64,000 nucleotides of DNA from Gammaproteobacteria bacterium (GCA_030426265.1 JAUHYP010000005.1:86722-150721); one strand, 5' to 3'; shown: positions 48,704-57,324, counted from the first letter of the stretch. Numbers and translations: made by a program. The notes: generated by a model not told the origin, from the sequence alone.

Positions 48704-48925
48704 TCAGGCCGGGTCGGGTTTGGCCGCGTCCGGGGCGAACTGGACGCGCAGTCGGCGCTTGAGCGTATCGAGATGTTGCGCGTGACAGAGGTCACGCAGT
48801 TCCTTCGGGCTGTGGGGACTGGCGGGGTCGAGGCCCAGGGTTTCACGCCTGCTATGGGCCTGGATGTCCACGCTGATCTGCTGGATGCGGTTCATGGAGC
48901 TGCCTGGTGGTTGGGTGCGTTGCAT
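48704..48925 (-). CDS. Small polar protein of unknown function
   Basis: The frame has 73 residues from 48925 or 63 from the ATG at 48895 (MNRIQQISVDIQAHSRRETL). It is hydrophilic with RDLCHAQHLDTLKRRLRVQF near the C-terminus and a Pro/Asp-rich end. No clear ribosome site distinguishes the starts. Codon use fits the genome, but family support is lacking. Confidence 0.4.
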   Translation of the reverse strand: MQRTQPPGSSMNRIQQISVDIQAHSRRETLGLDPASPHSPKELRDLCHAQHLDTLKRRLRVQFAPDAAKPDPA

Positions 48926-49291
48926 CAGGATAGACGCGTCCGGCGACCACTTCGTTACGTTTCAGCCCGAAAAAGCCTCGTGTCGTTCCGTCCCGCGCGG
49001 CCCCACCGCAGGGAGGGGAGTGTCAAGGAAACGGTACGGCGACGGTGAAACGCTCATCAGTCTGTTTTTTCGGCACTTTTCCCTGCGATAAACCGAAAAA
49101 ATCCACAAATAATGCACAAAGTTATCCACAGGCTGAAAAAATCAAGGACTTATAAGGCATTTAACATGCATGTTGCGGAAAAACCGGGACAAGTTCGCCG
49201 AAACGGGTGCTTTGGCGGCAGGAATGGGCCGTTTGGCGGCCGGTTTGCGGACTTTCGTGACCGGTTTCGAGCGGCTGAGGACCTGAAAACC
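48926..49291. other. AT-rich intergenic region
   Basis: This 366-bp gap lies upstream of a minus-strand small gene and downstream of the glycosyltransferase stop. About 49060-49170 is distinctly AT-rich and holds DnaA-box-like sites. No gene was seen. Confidence 0.5.
49099..49130 (+). promoter_or_regulatory. Array of three DnaA-box-like sites away from the origin
   Basis: AAATCCACA (49099-49107), TAATGCACA (49110-49118) and the perfect box TTATCCACA (49122-49130) point the same way, starting 11 and 12 bp apart, about one helical turn. AT-rich DNA lies on both sides. It may titrate DnaA or regulate a nearby promoter. Confidence 0.5.
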
Positions 49292-51082
49292 TCAGTTCCT
49301 GGCCTGTCGCGCCGCCTGGCGGATGGCGGGCCAGGCGCGCAAGGCGCGTGCGAAACCCCGCCAGAACTCGCGCCACCACGCGAGCAGCGCCTCGTTTTCG
49401 AGCGTGGCGGGGTAGCCGCGGATCGGGCGATCCGGCGGGTTGTCCACCAGGGCCTGGTCGATGCGCGCCAGGGCGTCGTCCAGGAAGGCGCGCCAGCGTT
49501 CGGGGGCCGTGTCCCCGGCGGCCTGTCGCGCTTCGAGCAGTTCACGGTAATCCCGGGTCAGTGCGCCGAGTCGTTCCTCGTCCGCCAGCCGTCGCAGGGC
49601 GGCATCGTCCATTTCGGCGAGGTCTTCGTAGCGCCGCGCCACGCGGGCGAGCCGGCCCAGGGGTTCGGCCGGACCCGGTTCCCCCCGGTCCCGGGTGACC
49701 CAGGACGCGGCAAAGGCGGGAAAGGGCTGGTCGATGTAGAAGCGCTGCGCCTCGGGCGGCCAGTTGCGCGGGGGAATCGGCAGGTGGGCGATGGCCCAGG
49801 GTTGCTCGATCACGGCCGAATGCGGATGAATCCACGACACCATGTCCCCGAACAGCCGGTCCTCGCCCCGCAGGATCGGGATGTAGGGCGGCAGCAGGGC
49901 CCGATGGTCGATTCCGGTGAGCTGCGACAGGTTGGAACCGGCGCCGATGCGGGGTCGGCGTCGGCCGGTCCAGCAACTGCGATGCTCGAAGGCGTTGCGG
50001 ACCTGGTGTTCGTCGCCCAGGAGACGGTCGCGCGATGCGCCCTCCAGGCCCACCAGCCAGTTCAGGCGGTCCGAGCCGGCATCCCCGATCGAGCCGCATT
50101 CGGTGATCAGCACGCGTGAATCGTTGCGAAAGCGCTCCATGGCATCGAGATCGGCGCCGGCGAAGCTCGCCGGCGACAGGGGACCCGTTCCCAGGGCGCC
50201 CAGCGCATCCTTCAGTTCCGAACCCAGCAGTCGCAGGTGGCGCAGGATGGGGTCCGTCGCCTCTGACGCCGCCGGCAGCGTCCAGTCCTCGCGCCCGGTG
50301 AAGAACGTCGCCTCGCGCGTGTCGTCGGCGAAGCTCACACCCGGCGCGGCCTCCGGTTCGAACACCTCGCAGACGATGTCGTCATCCAGCACGACCAGGC
50401 GCCGCCCCACCGAGACCAGCAGTGACCAGGTCCGCGCCAGGCCGCTGGTCCAGTGCGACGCCCAGCGTTCGCGGTCGACCAGGAAACGCACCTGCTCCTC
50501 GATGCCCGGAACCCCCCGGATGATGGCCTCCATGAAGGCCTTCTGCTCCGCGGCGCCGAGATAGTTGACCGGTGTCTCGGTGCGCGCTGCGAGCGTCTCG
50601 GTCGCTTCGCGATTGCTCTGCCGGACCGACTCGGTGCGGCTGTCATCGATGACCCAGATCTCGACCGCGTTGTCGAGGTTGCTGTGTTCCGCGAGACTCT
50701 CCAGGCAGCGTTTCAGCGCGTCAGGGCGTTCCCAGGTGATGACCGCCACCACGGGCTTGTCCGGCACGAACTCCGGCTGCGGGCTCGGCGTCAGGTTCAC
50801 GGCGTAGATGTCGGACGCGATCATCAGGCCGTCGCGCTGCACGGTGCGCAGCACTTCCAGTACCTGCTCCCGTTGTTCGGCGAGCGCCGGGTCGGCGGTC
50901 ACGAGGTGGTCGGCATGCGCTTCGAGGGTGCGGAACTGCCGGCAGCCCAGCAGCGTGCCGTAGACCTCCGGAGTCAGCACGGCGTGGCGTCCGTTGCGGG
51001 GGTTGCGCACCAGCATGCTTCCACCGGGCAGAGGCCAGGCGCCGCAATGGTCGAAGGCGTAGAGTTTTTCGGATTCGTTCAT
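49292..51082 (-). CDS. Glycosyltransferase-like protein with a PqqD-like N-terminal region
   Basis: The 596-residue protein has a GT-A type region starting near residue 108 (PVVAVITWERPDALKRCLES), an aspartate pair in EIWVIDDSRTESV, and a DxD-like triad in RRLVVLDDDIVCEVF near 240. The first about 90 residues (MLVRNPRNGRHAVLTPEVY, then QREQVLEVLRTVQRDGLMIA) resemble a PqqD-type winged helix, the fold used to bind peptide substrates in RiPP pathways. That match is by pattern only. The C-terminus is helical and charged. No signal or membrane segment is evident. No precursor peptide or maturase was seen next to it. Confidence 0.65.
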   Translation of the reverse strand: MNESEKLYAFDHCGAWPLPGGSMLVRNPRNGRHAVLTPEVYGTLLGCRQFRTLEAHADHLVTADPALAEQREQVLEVLRTVQRDGLMIASDIYAVNLTPSPQPEFVPDKPVVAVITWERPDALKRCLESLAEHSNLDNAVEIWVIDDSRTESVRQSNREATETLAARTETPVNYLGAAEQKAFMEAIIRGVPGIEEQVRFLVDRERWASHWTSGLARTWSLLVSVGRRLVVLDDDIVCEVFEPEAAPGVSFADDTREATFFTGREDWTLPAASEATDPILRHLRLLGSELKDALGALGTGPLSPASFAGADLDAMERFRNDSRVLITECGSIGDAGSDRLNWLVGLEGASRDRLLGDEHQVRNAFEHRSCWTGRRRPRIGAGSNLSQLTGIDHRALLPPYIPILRGEDRLFGDMVSWIHPHSAVIEQPWAIAHLPIPPRNWPPEAQRFYIDQPFPAFAASWVTRDRGEPGPAEPLGRLARVARRYEDLAEMDDAALRRLADEERLGALTRDYRELLEARQAAGDTAPERWRAFLDDALARIDQALVDNPPDRPIRGYPATLENEALLAWWREFWRGFARALRAWPAIRQAARQARN

Positions 51083-51215
51083 GGGTTCGGGCCGTGGCCG
51101 GCAGCGGCCGGCGCGCGTCGCGGAAGGCGCATTCTAAGGGATGGGCTTCAGGACGTAAAAAAGCCGTACCGGCGCCTGGCTCAGCGCCGGGCCGAAACGT
51201 GTGGCGGCCGCGCGG

Positions 51216-52706
51216 TCAGAACCGGCCCGCCGGCCCGGGAAACACCACCGGGCTCTCGTTGCCGTCGACGGCCACCGAGGCCACACCGAAGATGTGGTTG
51301 TCGATGACCACGTTCTCCAGGGTGAACTCGCCCACCTTCCCCACGTAGCGGCTGCGCTGCCAGGTCGGCGCCGTGGTGTCGCGCCAGTACACGCGGTAGC
51401 CGGCCAGGTGCGGATCGTCCCCGACGCTCCAGCGCAGCGTGGTGTCGGGTGACACCATGCCCTCGATCTCGACCCGTTCCGGCGGCGCCGGGGCCCAGGC
51501 CATGGCGGCCAGCGCCACGGCGTTGACGGCGGTGGCGCGCGCGGCGAAGTCGAAGTCGACGAATTCGATGGTGTCGCCGTAGTGGCGTCCGTTCTCCGTG
51601 CGCAGGTCCTGGTGCTGGCGGTCGTAGTGCTCGTTGACCTCCATGATGCGCACGCCCGGGAAACCCAGGGCGTTGAAGGGGCGGTGATGGCCGCCGCGGC
51701 CGAAGCGGTCGAGGCGATAGACCATCCGGAGGTCCATGCCGATGACGTACTGCTCACCGACCCGCTCGACATAGCGCGCCAGGTTGCGCGAGGCCGAATC
51801 GACCTCTCCGCCCTGGCGGTAGCGCAGGGCCGCCTCCTCGGGTGTCTCCGCCGCGCGGACGCCTTCGGAGAACACGCGCAGGGACTGGTTGTCGATGCGG
51901 CCATTGATGCCGGCGATGTTGCCGATCATGTCGTTGTTGAGCACCGCGTCGAGGTTCCAGCGCTCCTCGATCGCATACTCGGCGACGATCTGCCCGCCGA
52001 ACAGGCCCTGCTCCTCGCCGGCCAGGGCCCCGTAGGCGATCGAGCCGGGGAACTCGTAGCGTGTGAGCACCCGCGCGGCCTCGAGCACGCCGGCGAGGCC
52101 CGAGGCGTTGTCATTGGCGCCGGGCGAATCGCTGAGCCGGTCCATGGGATCGGACACCCGCGAGTCGATGTCGCCGGTCATCATGACGATGCGGCGTGGA
52201 TCGCTGGTGCCGCGCTGGATGGCCACGACGCTGACGATCTCGGCCGGGCTGGGGATGCGCTCCTGCCCGCTGATCTCCTCGCCGATCACCAGAATCTCCA
52301 GGCAACCGCCGCAGCGCTCCGAGATGGCATTGAACTCGGACTCGATCCAGCGGCGCGCCGCGCCGATGCCGCGGGTTTCGGAGACGGTTTCGGACAGCGA
52401 GTGGCGGGTGCCGAATGACACCAGGGTCTCGATGTCGGTTTCGATGCGCTGGGCCGAGGGCGCGCTGGCGATGGCATACAGGCGCAGATCCTCGGCCGGA
52501 GGCACCTGCGCGGCCTGGGCGTGGACGAGGGAGGGCGCGAGAAATGGAATGAGCGCGGCGACGAGATGTGCGGCAAGGGGTCTTGCCAATGGACGGGTCA
52601 CAACGGGGGTCGGCGACGATGCCCGGTCCGGGCTCGTGTTCGACTCGGCATGCCTGTTGGCGCTGGCCGCTGCCAGTGTGGATCTGGTCACGGGCTCCCC
52701 TCCCAT
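51216..52706 (-). CDS. Secreted M28-family zinc aminopeptidase
   Basis: The product has up to 496 residues with a delayed signal peptide (hydrophobic core around residues 46-62, ending VHAQA). Several starts are possible, including GTG at 52691. M28 metal ligands are in RIVMMTGDIDSRVSD, DSPGANDNASGLAGVLEAAR, AYGALAGEEQGLFGGQIVAE and VLNNDMIGN. The C-terminal 80-90 residues (LRWSVGDDPHLAGYRVYWRD) look like a fibronectin-type domain. It probably digests peptides in the periplasm or outside. Confidence 0.9.
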   Translation of the reverse strand: MGGEPVTRSTLAAASANRHAESNTSPDRASSPTPVVTRPLARPLAAHLVAALIPFLAPSLVHAQAAQVPPAEDLRLYAIASAPSAQRIETDIETLVSFGTRHSLSETVSETRGIGAARRWIESEFNAISERCGGCLEILVIGEEISGQERIPSPAEIVSVVAIQRGTSDPRRIVMMTGDIDSRVSDPMDRLSDSPGANDNASGLAGVLEAARVLTRYEFPGSIAYGALAGEEQGLFGGQIVAEYAIEERWNLDAVLNNDMIGNIAGINGRIDNQSLRVFSEGVRAAETPEEAALRYRQGGEVDSASRNLARYVERVGEQYVIGMDLRMVYRLDRFGRGGHHRPFNALGFPGVRIMEVNEHYDRQHQDLRTENGRHYGDTIEFVDFDFAARATAVNAVALAAMAWAPAPPERVEIEGMVSPDTTLRWSVGDDPHLAGYRVYWRDTTAPTWQRSRYVGKVGEFTLENVVIDNHIFGVASVAVDGNESPVVFPGPAGRF

Positions 52707-53025
52707 TCGAAGCGCGGTACCACTCTACCGCGCTGTCCGCCGGGGACCAAGCGCAGGAGGCGCACGGCGATGACACGCCGTGATCGTTCGGGGTGATGAT
52801 CTGATTCGCAGCGGATTGCGTTTGTCAGTATGAGGGGACGCATTCCGGGTTGTGAGCAGGGAACCTTGGAGCCCGGTGTGCGATTCCAGTGTCGTCTACA
52901 GGGGTGGGCCTACAAAGCCCGTACGACGGCCAACAGGACGCCGCCGGATTCCGGCGGCGTCTTGCTTTGTATCTCACGCCCGGGCGGTCGGTCGCGGTCG
53001 CGACAACCTTCGCCTCAAGATCCGA
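52707..53025. other. Intergenic region before the M28 gene and after carD
   Basis: These 319 bases carry the upstream region of the peptidase gene and the 3' flank of the CarD-like gene. The only strong element is the 11-bp hairpin at 52937-52961. No gene was seen. Confidence 0.5.
52937..52961. terminator. 11-bp perfect hairpin, probable terminator
   Basis: GACGCCGCCGG and CCGGCGGCGTC enclose a 3-base loop. Rightward it is followed by TTGCTTTGT, a weak T-rich tail, so it would terminate a short plus-strand transcript. It lies 65 bp beyond the carD stop and could also protect that 3' end. Confidence 0.5.
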
Positions 53026-53505
53026 TCAGGTGGCGACTTCCGCCAGCATCTTGCGCGCCTGTTCCGGGCTCTTGCGCAGGGAGCAGGCCAGCTCTTCGGT
53101 GAGCAGCTCCAGCGACTGGGCCAGGTGGGCCTTGTCCTGGGCGCGCAGGCCGTCCTGGGCTTCCAGGCGGGCCAGGCCCTTGTAGACCTTGGCCGTTTCG
53201 AAGGGGTCGCCGCGATCGATGGCGGCCTGGTGGGCGTTCGCCCTGGCCTTCCATTGCTTGCTGACCCTGGGCTTGAAGGATTTGAGCTCTTCGAGCAGGC
53301 GCTTCGCGTCTTTCTGCGTGATGAGGGACCGCACCGTGTTCGGTACATCGTCCTTGAGGATCGTGAGCTTCAGGTTCTGGCGCTCGAAAAACAGTTCGGC
53401 GTAGGTTGCCTTGGCGCAGCCACCGAAGCTTTTCTCGCTGATGGACTGGATCCGGCCGATGCCGTGTTGGGGGTGATGGATGGACTCGCCTTTTCGTATG
53501 TTAAT
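53026..53505 (-). CDS. CarD/CdnL-like transcription regulator, probable ATT start
   Basis: CarD-family proteins bind RNA polymerase beta and stabilise promoter opening. The N-terminal domain reads IRKGESIHHPQHGIGRIQSI, then KSFGGCAKATYAELFFERQN; the helical half includes KQWKARANAHQAAIDRGDPF and LTEELACSLRKSPEQARKML. The frame has no ATG, GTG or TTG between its upstream stop (53566-53568) and 53334, which would cut off the whole N-terminal domain. ATT at 53503-53505 follows AAGGA with 8 bp spacing and gives 159 residues aligned with the family N-terminus. A sequencing error is the alternative. Confidence 0.82.
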   Translation of the reverse strand: MNIRKGESIHHPQHGIGRIQSISEKSFGGCAKATYAELFFERQNLKLTILKDDVPNTVRSLITQKDAKRLLEELKSFKPRVSKQWKARANAHQAAIDRGDPFETAKVYKGLARLEAQDGLRAQDKAHLAQSLELLTEELACSLRKSPEQARKMLAEVAT

Positions 53506-53787
53506 GGGGAATTTCCTTTGATTTTCACGTAATAACAGACGTTCGGCGGGGAATCCCGCACAGAATCAACAGTTTACAACAAAATGAGGAAAAATGGAAG
53601 TCCGATGTGCGAATTTTGACCATTGGGTTGATATGTTTTCCGCCCGGGAGGCGTTTGCCAACATGAGACTCACCAACGAGTCGTGATCTGCCCGATCACT
53701 CACTACCGCGGAAAGGAATCCGCTGTCCGAACCCGGTAGTCACGCCTCGACGCCGCCACTCTGGCGGCGTTGTACTTTCTGGAAGAC
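53506..53787. other. Upstream region of the CarD-like gene
   Basis: This AT-richer stretch should hold the minus-strand carD promoter and leader. A 9-bp hairpin ACGCCGCCA/TGGCGGCGT lies at 53750-53770, followed rightward by TGTACTTTCT. It resembles the hairpin on the other side of carD. No gene was seen. Confidence 0.45.
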
Positions 53788-53818
53788 AAAAAAAACCCCG
53801 CCGGAGCGGGGTTTTTTT
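53788..53818. terminator. Bidirectional terminator after cspA
   Basis: CCCCGC (53796-53801) and GCGGGG (53806-53811) form the stem, with eight A before and seven T after. It therefore works in both directions, ending cspA from the right and any rightward transcript from the left. Confidence 0.9.
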
Positions 53819-53837
53819 CGTTCGTCGTACGAAGAAC

Positions 53838-54041
53838 TTACTGGGCCACCACGTTGGAAGCCTGCGGACCTTTCGGGCCGTCTTCGACGTCGAAGCTGAC
53901 ATTCTGGCCTTCAGCCAGGGTCTTGAAGCCACTGCCCTGGATGGCGGAGAAGTGCACGAACACGTCCTTGCCACCGTCGGACGGTGAAATGAAGCCGAAT
54001 CCCTTGGATTCGTTGAACCACTTAACGGTACCGGTTGCCAT
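53838..54041 (-). CDS. Cold-shock protein, CspA family
   Basis: This 67-residue single OB-fold RNA chaperone begins [20 protein letters not shown] and includes the second RNP motif DVFVHFSAI. The end reads [17 protein letters not shown] precedes the start. A long upstream leader (about 110 nt if the suggested promoter is right) is usual for temperature-controlled csp messages. A bidirectional terminator follows. Confidence 0.97.
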   Translation of the reverse strand: MATGTVKWFNESKGFGFISPSDGGKDVFVHFSAIQGSGFKTLAEGQNVSFDVEDGPKGPQASNVVAQ

Positions 54042-54154
54042 GAAAAATTCCTCTCAAAATAGGCAATGAAACTGATCAATCGCCACTCTCAAGACAATCA
54101 AGACGGGTGATACCGTGGTACTTCCGTAAGACCCTGAGGTGTTGCAACTAATCT

Positions 54155-54182
54155 AATCTACGTCCCCCGAAGGCCGAACCAA
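54155..54182 (-). promoter_or_regulatory. Possible cspA promoter
   Basis: On the minus strand TTGGTT (54182-54177) and TAGATT (54160-54155) are 16 bp apart. This would give a leader of roughly 110 nt before the cold-shock gene. The -35 match is modest. Confidence 0.35.
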
Positions 54183-54337
54183 CCCATGGGCAGGCCCCAC
54201 TCGGCGGACGCGGACGCTAAAGTAACTGCGACAACAACGAATTACAAGTGCCTTATAGAGGAATTTGGGAGGCATGTACCGTCGTGCGGGCTGGGTTAGA
54301 ATCGGGTCCCGCGGTCCCAAGCCGGAGTCCCGAGCCC

Positions 54338-54856
54338 GTGAACCAGGCCATCGTCCTCACCATCATCGCGCGTGACAAGCCCGGTATCGTCCGGCGGGTC
54401 TCCGCCGTGCTCCATGAACACGGCGGGGCCTGGCACCGCAGCAGCATGAGCCACCTGGCCGGACGCTTCGCGGGAATCCTCCAGGGCACCGTGCCGGCGG
54501 AGCGCGTCGACGAGTGCCTGGCCGCCCTCGAGGCGCTGGAGAGCGAAGGCCTGCACGTGGTGGCGCGCCTGGGCGATCCGCCCGAGGCGGTGGGCAGCGG
54601 CGCCGAGTATCGCCTGGAGCTGGTCGGCAACGATCGCCCGGGCATCATGGCCGAGATCAGCAACGTGCTCGCCCGTTACGCGGCCAATGTCCAGCACCTC
54701 GAGACCGCCGTCGAGAGCGCCTCGATGGCCGGTGGCGAACTGTTTCGCGCCCGCGCCCACCTGCGCCTGCCACCCGACGCCGAGGTCGCCGAGCTCGAAG
54801 CCGCGCTCGAGGACCTGGCCAACGACCTCATGGTGGACATCAGCTTCGAGGCCTGA
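54338..54856 (+). CDS. GcvR-like ACT-domain regulator
   Basis: The GTG at 54338 gives 172 residues with two tandem ACT domains: AIVLTIIARDKPGIVRRVSA near residue 4 and YRLELVGNDRPGIMAEISNV near 90. This is the architecture of the glycine cleavage system transcriptional repressor family GcvR, small proteins that bind amino acids and act on a partner rather than on DNA. No gcv genes are in view. TAGAAT at 54297-54302 may be the -10. Confidence 0.8.
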   Translation: MNQAIVLTIIARDKPGIVRRVSAVLHEHGGAWHRSSMSHLAGRFAGILQGTVPAERVDECLAALEALESEGLHVVARLGDPPEAVGSGAEYRLELVGNDRPGIMAEISNVLARYAANVQHLETAVESASMAGGELFRARAHLRLPPDAEVAELEAALEDLANDLMVDISFEA

Positions 54857-54883
54857 ACCGGCCCCGGGCGTCTTCGGTCCGCC

Positions 54884-55492
54884 ATGCACCACTATCCCCC
54901 CGTACGCCGTCGCCGCCAGGGCAAGCTGTTCATCGGCGTCGTTCTCGCGGTGATCGCGGTCGCCGGCGTCGGTCACCTGCTTTATCGCGACCTGGCCGGT
55001 GAGCCGGGTGGGGCCGGGTCCACGCCGCCCTCCGGAGACTCCGCGGCCGCAGCGGCGCCGGCTTCGCCACAACGTCCGGCCACCAGCGAGCCCGCGCGCG
55101 CCGAGGGACGGACCGACACGATCCTGAGCTGCACGGGTCCGGACGGAACGCCGTTCTTCACCAACGCTGCGCGCTGCGAGGATGCCGACCTGGACAACCG
55201 GGTCAACGTCGTGCCGGCCCAGGCGGCCGGCCGGCCCGACCCGGCGACCTGCCTGGGCGCCCAGTCCGGCGGGCGTGTCCACGCGTTCCTCTCGTCCTGC
55301 CAGGAGCCCTTCAACCAGGCCCTCGCTCTGGAACCGCGGCTGCTGGAAGCCGAGGATCCGACCGCTTCGCGTTCACTGCGCCGGTACTGCGACCTGGTGA
55401 CCGAGGGCGTCCAGTCCGGCTGCATGGCCACCAGCGCGCAGTTCTGCTTTCTGCCCCTGTGCCGGGGGCTGCGGGACGGCGATGGCTCCTGA
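54884..55492 (+). CDS. Membrane-anchored cysteine-rich protein of unknown function
   Basis: The 202 residues have a basic start, one membrane segment (about 14-33, LFIGVVLAVIAVAGVGHLLY), an Ala/Pro/Ser linker and a periplasmic region with eight cysteines. LSCTGPDGTPFFTNAARCED looks like a DUF4124-type motif. The pattern suggests disulfides in the periplasm. It lies between the ACT regulator and the Na/Pi transporter on the same strand. Confidence 0.65.
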   Translation: MHHYPPVRRRRQGKLFIGVVLAVIAVAGVGHLLYRDLAGEPGGAGSTPPSGDSAAAAAPASPQRPATSEPARAEGRTDTILSCTGPDGTPFFTNAARCEDADLDNRVNVVPAQAAGRPDPATCLGAQSGGRVHAFLSSCQEPFNQALALEPRLLEAEDPTASRSLRRYCDLVTEGVQSGCMATSAQFCFLPLCRGLRDGDGS

Positions 55493-55513
55493 GCGCCGCC
55501 GCGTGAAACCCGT

Positions 55514-56842
55514 ATGAACACCGTCCAGCTCACCATTGCCGTCGTGGCGATGGTGATCCTGTTCCTGCACGGCCTGGAAGGCTTCAGCCGCGAAATCCAG
55601 CGCGCCGGCCAGCGCACGCTGCAGAGCTGGCTGGGCCGGCTGACCAACCACCGCCTCGGCGGTTTCGCCCTGGGCGCGGCGTTCACGGCCCTGGTGCAGT
55701 CGAGCAGCGCCGTCACGGCCCTGACGGTGTCGCTGGTCCAGGCGGGCATCATCAGCTTTGCGGCCAGCCTCGGCGTGCTGATCGGCGCCAATGTCGGCAC
55801 CACGGCCACGGCCTGGCTGGTGAGTCTCGAACTCACCGGAATGGGCCCGGCCTTCATCGTGCTCGGCACCCTGATGGGCGTCCTGCCCGGGCCGCTCAAA
55901 GTCGCCGGGCGCAGCGTGTTCTATTTCGGCTTCATCTTCTTCGCGCTGGATCTCGTGGGCGACGCGCTGGAGCCGGTGAAGGATTCGCCCAGGCTGCTCG
56001 AGTGGCTGGCCCTGGCGGAGTCGCCCCTGGCCGGGGCGGCCATCGGCGCCGTGCTGACCGCCCTTGTGCAGTCGAGCAGCGTGGTGGCCGGGCTGGTCAT
56101 CCTGCTGGTGCAGCAGGGCGCGCTGGAACCGGAAGCCGCCGTCGCCATCATCATCGGCGCGAATGCCGGCACGACGGTCACGGGCTTGCTGGCCAGCATT
56201 CCCATGGGCCTGGCGGCGCGGCGCACGGCCCAGGCCAACCTGCTGCTCAACCTCGGTGGCGTGGTCCTGTTTCTTCCGTTCACCGGCCCGCTTACGGCCT
56301 TCGTCACCGGCCTCGCGGAATCACCCGGCATCGCCGTGGCGCTGGCCCACCTGGTCTTCAACCTGGGCGTCGCCCTCGTCGCCCTGCCCTTGCTCGGACC
56401 GCTGGCGCGCTGGCTCATGCCCCACACTCCCTTGCCGGCGGACCCGGATCAACCGGGCCCGGTCTTCTCCGCCGAGGAGACCGACGAGTACTGGTTCCAG
56501 GAAGGCTGCCACGTGCTCGAACTGCTCAACGACCCCGAGGACCCCGCCGCCTCGGTGGCCCGGGCGCGCGTGCCGGCCGGCGAGACCACTCGATGGCATC
56601 GCCTTCGCGGCACGACCGAGCGCTACGTGATCGAATCCGGGCGGGGGGAGGTGTCCGTCGGGCGATACGAGCCACGGCCGGTCGGGCCCGGTGACGTGGT
56701 CCTCATTCCCGCCATGGCCGCGCAGCGTATCCACAACCCGGGTCCGGAGGACCTGGTCTTCCTCGCCGTGTGCACCCCCCGCTTCCTGCCGGACAACTAC
56801 CTCGAAATCGCCGATTCGGACGCGCCTGGCCAATCTGGATAA
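55514..56842 (+). CDS. Na/Pi cotransporter-family protein fused to a cupin domain
   Basis: Residues 1-300 form the duplicated Na/Pi-cotransporter core, with two QSSS motifs (ALVQSSSAVTALTVSL at 59-74 and ALVQSSSVVAGLVILL at 183-198) and GANVGTTATAWL / GANAGTTVTGLL. Phosphate is the usual cargo of the family. Where related proteins carry a PhoU-like domain, this one has a cupin (about residues 325-430; VPAGETTRWHRLRGTTERYV, GPGDVVLIPAMAAQRIHNPG). The cupin may sense a ligand or the transport state. The fusion is in frame, with no sign of a sequencing artefact. Confidence 0.85.
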   Translation: MNTVQLTIAVVAMVILFLHGLEGFSREIQRAGQRTLQSWLGRLTNHRLGGFALGAAFTALVQSSSAVTALTVSLVQAGIISFAASLGVLIGANVGTTATAWLVSLELTGMGPAFIVLGTLMGVLPGPLKVAGRSVFYFGFIFFALDLVGDALEPVKDSPRLLEWLALAESPLAGAAIGAVLTALVQSSSVVAGLVILLVQQGALEPEAAVAIIIGANAGTTVTGLLASIPMGLAARRTAQANLLLNLGGVVLFLPFTGPLTAFVTGLAESPGIAVALAHLVFNLGVALVALPLLGPLARWLMPHTPLPADPDQPGPVFSAEETDEYWFQEGCHVLELLNDPEDPAASVARARVPAGETTRWHRLRGTTERYVIESGRGEVSVGRYEPRPVGPGDVVLIPAMAAQRIHNPGPEDLVFLAVCTPRFLPDNYLEIADSDAPGQSG

Positions 56843-56916
56843 GCGACTGTCCGAATCGGGCCATCGCGCCGTGACCGGCATCCCGACAATGGGGTCGACC
56901 TCAACGGGAGACACCC

Positions 56917-57324
56917 ATGAACCCCTGCGCATCCGGCTACCGTCGCGAATTCGACGAGGCCATACACCAGGTGCTCGAACCCTGCCTGTCGCCGATGACG
57001 CCCCGGGATGGCTTCTGGCCCGCGGCGCTGAGCGAGGAAGGCGTCGACTACGGCCGCGGCGAAGGCCTGCCCGCCGCCGAGGCCGCGGCCTGGTACCTCT
57101 CGGCCGCGGTGCTGGTGCGCATGACCGAAGGCGAGATCGGCGTGCCACTGGCTACGCGCCTCCTGCGCACCGCCCGCGGGCGGGCGAAGGCCCTCGACAC
57201 GGGCGCCGGACTGCAGGCAGCCCTGGCGCGCATCGAGGACGAGCGCCGCGACTGGATTCTCCATCACCACGAGTTCCAGGGCGCCGGCTTGCGCGAGCGG
57301 GCCATGGCGGTCACCGGCCACTGA
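56917..57324 (+). CDS. Conserved-looking soluble protein of unknown function
   Basis: The 135 residues begin MNPCASGYRREFDEAIHQVL. The sequence is helical and acidic with DGFWPAALSEEGVDYGRG in the middle and HHHEFQGAGLRERAM near the end. There is no signal or membrane segment. Codon use matches neighbouring genes. I do not recognise a family. Confidence 0.6.
   Translation: MNPCASGYRREFDEAIHQVLEPCLSPMTPRDGFWPAALSEEGVDYGRGEGLPAAEAAAWYLSAAVLVRMTEGEIGVPLATRLLRTARGRAKALDTGAGLQAALARIEDERRDWILHHHEFQGAGLRERAMAVTGH

Noticed and set aside
53026..53334. CarD-like gene starting at the GTG at 53334
   Set aside because: This start removes the entire RNA-polymerase-binding domain that is clearly encoded in frame upstream.
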